Shown here one piece after another: positions 58,657 to 64,000 of a DNA stretch of 64,000 nucleotides (position 1 is its first letter; each line of letters opens with the position of its first letter). A model generated the notes under the pieces. It had not been told where the DNA came from and searched no databases. It saw only the letters and a program-made list of their open reading frames with translations. The stretch comes from Leclercia sp. S52 (GTDB taxonomy: Bacteria; Pseudomonadota; Gammaproteobacteria; Enterobacterales; Enterobacteriaceae), in NCBI RefSeq assembly GCF_039727615.1, contig NZ_CP152474.1, forward strand, positions 3,472,001 through 3,536,000, in the 5' to 3' direction. A program made the position numbers and the translations under genes.

Positions 58657-60234
58657 TTATTCCCACTCGATCGTCGCTGGTGGCTTACCGCTGATGTCAT
58701 ACACCACGCGGGAAATACCGTTCACTTCGTTGATGATGCGGTTAGACACGCGGCCTAAGAAGTCATACGGCAGATGTGCCCAGTGGGCGGTCATAAAGTC
58801 GATGGTCTCAACCGCACGCAGGGAGACAACCCAGTCGTACTTACGGCCATCGCCCATTACGCCGACAGAGCGAACCGGCAGGAACACGGTGAACGCCTGG
58901 CTCACTTTGTTGTACAGATCAGCTTTGTGCAGCTCTTCGATGAAGATCGCGTCCGCACGACGCAGCAGGTCGCAGTACTCTTTCTTCACTTCGCCCAGCA
59001 CGCGCACGCCCAGACCCGGACCCGGGAACGGGTGACGGTAGAGCATGTCGTACGGCAGACCCAGCTCCAGACCGATCTTACGCACTTCGTCTTTGAACAG
59101 CTCGCGCAGCGGCTCAACCAGACCCATCTTCATCTCTTTCGGCAGGCCGCCCACGTTGTGGTGAGATTTGATGACGTGTGCTTTACCGGTGGCAGAAGCC
59201 GCGGATTCGATCACGTCAGGGTAGATGGTGCCCTGTGCCAGCCACTTCACGTCTTCCAGCTTCAGCGCTTCTTCGTCGAACACTTCCACGAAGACGCGGC
59301 CGATGATTTTACGTTTGGCTTCCGGATCGTTTTCGCCTTCCAGCGCGTCGAGGAAGCGCTTCTCGCCTTCCACGTGAACGATGTTCAGACCGAAGTGGTC
59401 ACCGAACATGTCCATCACCTGCTGGGCTTCGTTCAGACGCAGCAGACCATTGTCCACGAACACGCAGGTGAGGTTTTTGCCGATGGCGCGGTGCAGCAGC
59501 ATGGCGGTCACGGAGGAGTCAACACCGCCGGACAGGCCGAGGATGACTTTATCGTCACCGACCTGCTGGCGAATACGCTCAACCGCATCGTCGATGATTT
59601 TTGCTGGCGTCCACAGAGCTTCACACTGGCAGATGTCGATGACAAAACGCTCCAGCATGCGCAGGCCCTGACGGGTATGGGTCACTTCCGGGTGGAACTG
59701 CACGCCGTAGAAGCGTTTCTCTTCGTTGGCCATAATGGCGAACGGGCAGCTTTCAGTGCTGGCAACGGTCACAAAGTCGGACGGGATAGCGGTGACTTTG
59801 TCGCCGTGGCTCATCCAGACGTCGAGCAGCGCTTTGCCGTCTGCGGTCAGGGAGTCTTCGATACCGCGGATCAGGGCGCTGTCGGTCTGTACTTCAACCT
59901 GTGCGTAGCCGAACTCACGCTCGTTAGAACCTTCAACGTGACCACCCAGCTGCATCGCCATGGTCTGCATGCCGTAGCAGACGCCGAACACCGGCACGCC
60001 TGCTTCGAACACATATTGCGGTGCACGCGGGCTGTTATCTTCGGTGGTGCTTTCCGGGCCGCCGGAAAGGATGATGCCGCTTGGATTGAACGCGCGAATC
60101 TGAGCTTCCGTAACATCCCACGCCCACAGTTCGCAGTAAACGCCCAGCTCACGCACGCGACGTGCCACCAGCTGAGTGTATTGAGAACCGAAATCGAGGA
60201 TGAGAATGCGATGTTTATGAATGTTTTCCGTCAT
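58657..60234 (-). CDS. guaA: GMP synthase (glutamine-hydrolysing)
   Basis: GuaA aminates XMP to GMP. It has 525 residues, as in E. coli. The glutaminase domain has its cysteine in [11 protein letters not shown] and the histidine/glutamate pair in FHPEVTH. The PP-loop ATP motif is [12 protein letters not shown], and the C-terminal dimerisation domain ends in PATIEWE. It is downstream of guaB, 68 bases apart. Confidence 0.98.
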   Translation of the reverse strand: MTENIHKHRILILDFGSQYTQLVARRVRELGVYCELWAWDVTEAQIRAFNPSGIILSGGPESTTEDNSPRAPQYVFEAGVPVFGVCYGMQTMAMQLGGHVEGSNEREFGYAQVEVQTDSALIRGIEDSLTADGKALLDVWMSHGDKVTAIPSDFVTVASTESCPFAIMANEEKRFYGVQFHPEVTHTRQGLRMLERFVIDICQCEALWTPAKIIDDAVERIRQQVGDDKVILGLSGGVDSSVTAMLLHRAIGKNLTCVFVDNGLLRLNEAQQVMDMFGDHFGLNIVHVEGEKRFLDALEGENDPEAKRKIIGRVFVEVFDEEALKLEDVKWLAQGTIYPDVIESAASATGKAHVIKSHHNVGGLPKEMKMGLVEPLRELFKDEVRKIGLELGLPYDMLYRHPFPGPGLGVRVLGEVKKEYCDLLRRADAIFIEELHKADLYNKVSQAFTVFLPVRSVGVMGDGRKYDWVVSLRAVETIDFMTAHWAHLPYDFLGRVSNRIINEVNGISRVVYDISGKPPATIEWE

Positions 60235-60270
60235 TGACGCTAATTCCGAGGCAAGTGAAACAAAAACAGA

Positions 60271-60293
60271 GCGCCCGGCTCAGAGCCGGGCGC
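60271..60293 (-). other. Hairpin between guaB and guaA
   Basis: GCGCCCGGCT CAG AGCCGGGCGC, a perfect 10-bp stem, followed on the minus strand by TCTGTTTTTG. It may be a partial terminator or a stability element within guaBA. Confidence 0.65.
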
Positions 60294-60302
60294 GGAAATT
60301 AA

Positions 60303-61769
60303 TCAGGAGCCCATACGGTAGTTCGGAGACTCTTTGGTGATCGTCACGTCGTGAACGTGGCTTTCCTGGATACCTGCACCGCTGATACGCACGAATTCCG
60401 CTTTAGTACGCAGCAGGTCAATGGTACCACAGCCGGTCAGGCCCATACAGGAGCGCAGGCCGCCCATCTGCTGGTGAATGATCTCTTTCAGGTAGCCCTT
60501 ATAGGCCACGCGGCCTTCGATACCTTCCGGCACCAGTTTGTCGGCAGCGTTATCGGTCTGGAAGTAACGGTCGGAGGAGCCTTTTGACATCGCGCCCAGA
60601 GAACCCATCCCGCGGTAAGATTTGTAAGAACGGCCCTGGAACAGTTCGATTTCGCCCGGGGACTCTTCGGTACCGGCCAGCATGGAACCCACCATTACCG
60701 CTGCCGCACCGGCCGCGATGGCTTTGGCGATGTCGCCGGAGAAGCGGATACCGCCGTCAGCGATAACCGGAATACCGGTACCTTCCAGCGCTTCTACCGC
60801 GTCGGATACCGCGGTGATCTGCGGAACGCCCACGCCGGTGACGATACGGGTAGTACAGATGGAGCCAGGGCCGATACCCACTTTCACCGCGCTGCAACCG
60901 GCTTCAGCCAGCGCACGTGCGCCTGCGCCGGTCGCCACGTTACCGCCGATGATCTGCAGGTCAGGATATTTTGCACGGGTCTCGCGAATACGTTGCAGCA
61001 CGCCTTCGGAGTGGCCGTGAGAGGAGTCGATCAGCAGGACGTCAACGCCTGCGGCAACCAGCGCATCAACGCGCTCTTCGTTGCCCGCACCTGCGCCAAC
61101 CGCAGCACCGACGCGCAGACGGCCATGCTCGTCTTTACAGGCGTTCGGTTTACGTTCTGCTTTCTGGAAGTCTTTAACGGTGATCATGCCGAGCAGGTGG
61201 AAGCCGCCATCCACAACCAGCGCTTTTTCAACACGTTTTTCGTGCATTTTTGCGAAGACCACGTCGCGGGATTCGCCTTCACGCACGGTCACCAGACGCT
61301 CTTTCGGGGTCATGTAGACGCTGACAGGCTGGTTCAGGTCAGTGACGAAACGCACGTCACGGCCGGTGATGATACCCACCAGTTCGTTATCGGAGGTCAC
61401 AACCGGGTAGCCTGCAAAGCCGTTACGCTCGGTCAGCGCTTTGACTTCGTGCAGGGTGGTGGTTGGCAGAACGGTCTGTGGATCGGTAACGATGCCAGAT
61501 TCATGTTTCTTCACGCGGCGAACTTCTTCCGCCTGGCGCTCGATAGACATGTTTTTATGAATAAAGCCAATGCCGCCTTCCTGAGCCAGGGCAATAGCCA
61601 GGCGCGCTTCAGTCACGGTGTCCATTGCCGCGGAGAGCATAGGAATGTTCAGGCGAATGGTTTTGGTCAACTGCGTGCTGAGGTCGGCAGTATTCGGCAG
61701 AACGGTGGAATGAGCGGGAACGAGGAGGACGTCGTCAAACGTCAGTGCTTCTTTAGCGATACGTAGCAT
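60303..61769 (-). CDS. guaB: IMP dehydrogenase
   Basis: GuaB oxidises IMP to XMP with NAD+, the first step to GMP. It has 488 residues from [13 protein letters not shown]; an in-frame TTG two codons earlier is less likely. The catalytic cysteine is in [13 protein letters not shown], with two CBS domains around residues 93-205. It heads the guaBA operon and carries a PurR-type operator upstream. Confidence 0.98.
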   Translation of the reverse strand: MLRIAKEALTFDDVLLVPAHSTVLPNTADLSTQLTKTIRLNIPMLSAAMDTVTEARLAIALAQEGGIGFIHKNMSIERQAEEVRRVKKHESGIVTDPQTVLPTTTLHEVKALTERNGFAGYPVVTSDNELVGIITGRDVRFVTDLNQPVSVYMTPKERLVTVREGESRDVVFAKMHEKRVEKALVVDGGFHLLGMITVKDFQKAERKPNACKDEHGRLRVGAAVGAGAGNEERVDALVAAGVDVLLIDSSHGHSEGVLQRIRETRAKYPDLQIIGGNVATGAGARALAEAGCSAVKVGIGPGSICTTRIVTGVGVPQITAVSDAVEALEGTGIPVIADGGIRFSGDIAKAIAAGAAAVMVGSMLAGTEESPGEIELFQGRSYKSYRGMGSLGAMSKGSSDRYFQTDNAADKLVPEGIEGRVAYKGYLKEIIHQQMGGLRSCMGLTGCGTIDLLRTKAEFVRISGAGIQESHVHDVTITKESPNYRMGS

Positions 61770-61820
61770 GGGCAATATCTCTGACCTGGGTGGTTAAATA
61801 TTGCCGTGGCATTATACAGA

Positions 61821-61836
61821 GCGTAACCGATTGCAT
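61821..61836 (-). promoter_or_regulatory. PurR operator of guaBA
   Basis: GCGTAACCGATTGCAT; on the guaB strand it reads ATGCAATCGGTTACGC, the same as the known E. coli guaB PurR site as far as I recall. Confidence 0.78.
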
Positions 61837-61928
61837 CTACACTTTTTTATAAAAAATGCTTGCGATTGCCTCTTATCAGGTTACTATCGACTGAATAACT
61901 TGCTGATTTAGAATTTGATCCCGCTCAC

Positions 61929-63302
61929 ATGTTATCCTCTCAATCCCCCTCAATTTATACCGTCAGCCGCCTTAATCAGACGGTCCGTTTGCTGCTTGAG
62001 CAGGAAATTGGCCAGGTGTGGATTAGCGGAGAGATCTCTAATTTCACCCAGCCGGCATCCGGTCACTGGTACTTCACCCTGAAGGACAATACCGCTCAGG
62101 TGCGCTGCGCGATGTTCCGCAACAGCAACCGTCGGGTCACCTTCCGGCCGCAGCACGGCCAGCAGGTTCTGGTTCGCGCCAGTATCACCCTGTACGAGCC
62201 GCGCGGTGATTACCAGATTATCGTCGAGAGTATGCAGCCTGCGGGTGAAGGACTTCTCCAGCAGAAATACGAGCAGCTGAAAGCCACGCTTTCGGCAGAA
62301 GGTCTGTTCGATCAGCAGTACAAAAAACCGCTTCCCTCCCCTGCCCACTGCGTGGGGGTGATCACGTCGAAAACCGGTGCCGCGCTGCATGACATCCTGC
62401 ACGTGCTGAACCGCCGCGACCCTTCCCTGCCGGTCATCATCTACCCGACCGCGGTGCAGGGGGACGATGCGCCCGGGCAGATTGTTCGCGCCATTCAGTT
62501 GGCTAACGCCCGTCAGGAGTGTGATGTTTTGATTGTCGGACGCGGAGGCGGTTCGCTGGAAGATCTGTGGAGCTTTAACGACGAACGCGTGGCGCGGGCG
62601 ATTTTTGCCAGCCAGATCCCGGTGGTCAGCGCCGTCGGGCACGAAACCGACGTCACTATCGCCGATTTTGTTGCCGACCTGCGGGCACCGACGCCGTCTG
62701 CCGCGGCAGAAGTGGTGAGCCGTAACCAGCTCGAACTGCTGCGCCAGATGCAAAACGGCCAGCAGCGCCTCGAGATGGCGATGGACTACTTCCTCGCCAA
62801 CCGCACCCGTCGTTTTACCCAGCTTCATCATCGCCTGCAGCAGCAGCACCCGCAGCTGCGTCTGGCGCGACAGCAGACCGTGCTGGAGCGTCTGCGCCAG
62901 CGGATGAACCTTGCGGTGGACAATCAGCTCAAGCGCGCGGTACAGCGCCAGCAGCGCACGACCCAGCGCCTGAATCAGCACAACCCGCAGCCGCGCATTT
63001 ATCGCGCACAAACGCGTATCCAGCAGCTGGAATATCGCCTCGCGGAGAACCTGCGCGCACGGCTAAGCAGTACCCGGGAACGCTTCGGTAACGCGGTCAC
63101 CCATCTGGAAGCCGTCAGCCCGCTCTCGACGCTGGCGCGCGGCTACAGCGTGACCACCGCGACCGATGGCCAGGTGCTGAAGCAGACCAAACAGGTCAAA
63201 GCCGGGGATGTCCTCACCACCCGCCTGTCAGACGGCTGGGTGGAAAGCGAAGTGAAAGGCGTGACGCCGGTGAAGAAAACCCGCGCCCGCAAAAAGGCCT
63301 GA
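61929..63302 (+). CDS. xseA: Exodeoxyribonuclease VII large subunit
   Basis: XseA is the catalytic subunit of exonuclease VII, which digests single-stranded DNA with XseB. It has 457 residues (456 in E. coli). An N-terminal OB-fold ([38 protein letters not shown]), the catalytic core ([43 protein letters not shown] in part: [15 protein letters not shown]) and a long coiled coil are visible. It is divergent from guaB. Confidence 0.97.
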   Translation: MLSSQSPSIYTVSRLNQTVRLLLEQEIGQVWISGEISNFTQPASGHWYFTLKDNTAQVRCAMFRNSNRRVTFRPQHGQQVLVRASITLYEPRGDYQIIVESMQPAGEGLLQQKYEQLKATLSAEGLFDQQYKKPLPSPAHCVGVITSKTGAALHDILHVLNRRDPSLPVIIYPTAVQGDDAPGQIVRAIQLANARQECDVLIVGRGGGSLEDLWSFNDERVARAIFASQIPVVSAVGHETDVTIADFVADLRAPTPSAAAEVVSRNQLELLRQMQNGQQRLEMAMDYFLANRTRRFTQLHHRLQQQHPQLRLARQQTVLERLRQRMNLAVDNQLKRAVQRQQRTTQRLNQHNPQPRIYRAQTRIQQLEYRLAENLRARLSSTRERFGNAVTHLEAVSPLSTLARGYSVTTATDGQVLKQTKQVKAGDVLTTRLSDGWVESEVKGVTPVKKTRARKKA

Positions 63303-63403
63303 CACGCGTCAGGCCGCGATTTGTCCGACTTACCTGCCGTTTTGCTGTTATGACTTACACTTAAGTTGTTGCTTTTTCGGCATTGCCATAACAGGAGAGT
63401 CGC

Positions 63404-64000
63404 ATGACCCGAACTTATAGCGTGATCCCGCCGTATATTCTTCGTCGTATTATTGAAAGTGGCTCTGAGCCCCAGCAGCGCTGCGCCCGCCAGACGCTGA
63501 CGCATGTACAAACGCTGATGGCACATATGCCAGGTAAACCCGCTGCGCCGCACGTTAATAAAGCCGGGCAGCTGGAGCGCGATATTTATGATGCCAAACA
63601 GACCCAGGAACTGCCGGGCACTCAGGTGCGTTATGAGGGACAGCCGTCAAATGGGGATATTGCTGTCGATGAAGCCTATGATTATTTAGGTATCACCCAT
63701 GATTTTTTCTGGAAAAATTATCATCGCGACTCGCTGGATAACAAAGGGCTGATACTGACGGGCACCGTTCATTATGGGCGGGAATATCAGAACGCTTTCT
63801 GGAATGGTCAGCAGATGGTATTTGGCGATGGTGACGGCGAGATATTTAACCGCTTCACTATTGCCATTGACGTTGTGGCACATGAACTTAGCCATGGGGT
63901 GACCGAAACCGAAGCCGGGCTTATCTACTTTGAACAATCGGGTGCGCTGAATGAGTCGTTATCTGACGTTTTCGGCTCGCTGGTGAAACAGTATCACCTG
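63404..64000 (+). CDS. M4-family metallopeptidase (protealysin-like), 5' part
   Basis: The frame is open from ATG 63404 (after AGGAGAG) to the last base of the window, 199 residues, so the 3' end is outside. The zinc motif HELSH at residues 160-164 and NESLSD with Glu184 identify a thermolysin-type (M4) protease. There is no signal peptide, but a short N-terminal propeptide with PPYILRRII, as in protealysin-type enzymes of Serratia and Enterobacteriaceae. GC content and codon use appear similar to neighbours. A gene for an emfourin-like inhibitor is often next in such loci; that lies beyond the window. Confidence 0.9.
   Translation, partial: MTRTYSVIPPYILRRIIESGSEPQQRCARQTLTHVQTLMAHMPGKPAAPHVNKAGQLERDIYDAKQTQELPGTQVRYEGQPSNGDIAVDEAYDYLGITHDFFWKNYHRDSLDNKGLILTGTVHYGREYQNAFWNGQQMVFGDGDGEIFNRFTIAIDVVAHELSHGVTETEAGLIYFEQSGALNESLSDVFGSLVKQYHL

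Noticed and set aside
58774-60237. A 487-codon open frame on the plus strand opposite guaA
   Set aside because: Complement of the strongly conserved guaA; unusual composition and no family features.

Overview
This window is a stretch of enterobacterial chromosome, almost entirely core genes in the order known from Escherichia coli between cysK and xseA. Protein sequences are close to those of E. coli, Salmonella and Enterobacter, and the base composition is moderately GC-rich. REP/BIME palindromes sit between many genes. This fits a member of the Enterobacteriaceae of the Enterobacter/Lelliottia/Leclercia type, but genus cannot be fixed from the sequence alone. Several blocks found at these junctions in E. 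coli are missing: ucpA/mur genes between cysP and yfeX, the eut operon between hemF and maeB, hyf between bcp and bepA, and yfgHI.

Layout. 1-4246: end of cysK, the PTS operon ptsH-ptsI-crr, and convergent pdxK. 4252-9086: the sulfate/thiosulfate operon cysPTWA with cysM (minus strand). 9259-13740: yfeX, yfeY, yfeZ and ypeA (minus), then amiA-hemF (plus). 13820-19348: maeB (minus), talA-tktB (plus). 19520-25195: ypfG, nudK and aegA (minus), narQ (plus). 25396-30776: acrD, the 19-residue gene ypfM, yffB-dapE-ypfN. 30777-31217: an unusual structured intergenic insert. 31218-37745: ypfH, tmcA, ypfJ, purC, bamC and dapA (minus). 37891-45024: gcvR-bcp, perM, bepA-yfgD, hda, uraA and upp. 45271-46701: an orphan family-1 6-phospho-beta-glucosidase inserted between upp and purM. 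46981-54720: purM-purN, ppk-ppx, pdeF(yfgF). 55067-58595: yfgG, then an accessory cassette (LysR regulator, MFS exporter, DUF1471 periplasmic protein, exported alpha/beta hydrolase). 58657-64000: guaA and guaB (minus), xseA, and the start of an M4 (protealysin-like) metallopeptidase cut by the window edge.

How the genes fit together. PTS phosphotransfer (EI, HPr, EIIA-Glc), cysteine synthesis from sulfate and thiosulfate, the non-oxidative pentose phosphate pair talA-tktB, lysine/diaminopimelate synthesis (dapE, dapA), and purine synthesis (purC, purM, purN, guaA, guaB) form most of the content. PurR-type operators are visible upstream of purC, purM and guaB.

The most notable observations are: (1) four genes (aegA, narQ, tmcA, perM) are each broken by a single extra base in a G or C run of six or seven, which points to systematic homopolymer error or real slippage; (2) a multi-hairpin segment at about 30918-31108 looks like a structured RNA related to the Icd/antisense region of P4-type phages; (3) two AscG-like operators precede the orphan beta-glucosidase; (4) nudK has ATA exactly where the start codon should be, hda uses CTG, and a 20-bp perfect palindrome with a T-tract abuts the yfeX ribosome binding site. 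No CRISPR array, tRNA, rRNA, insertion sequence or intact prophage was seen.
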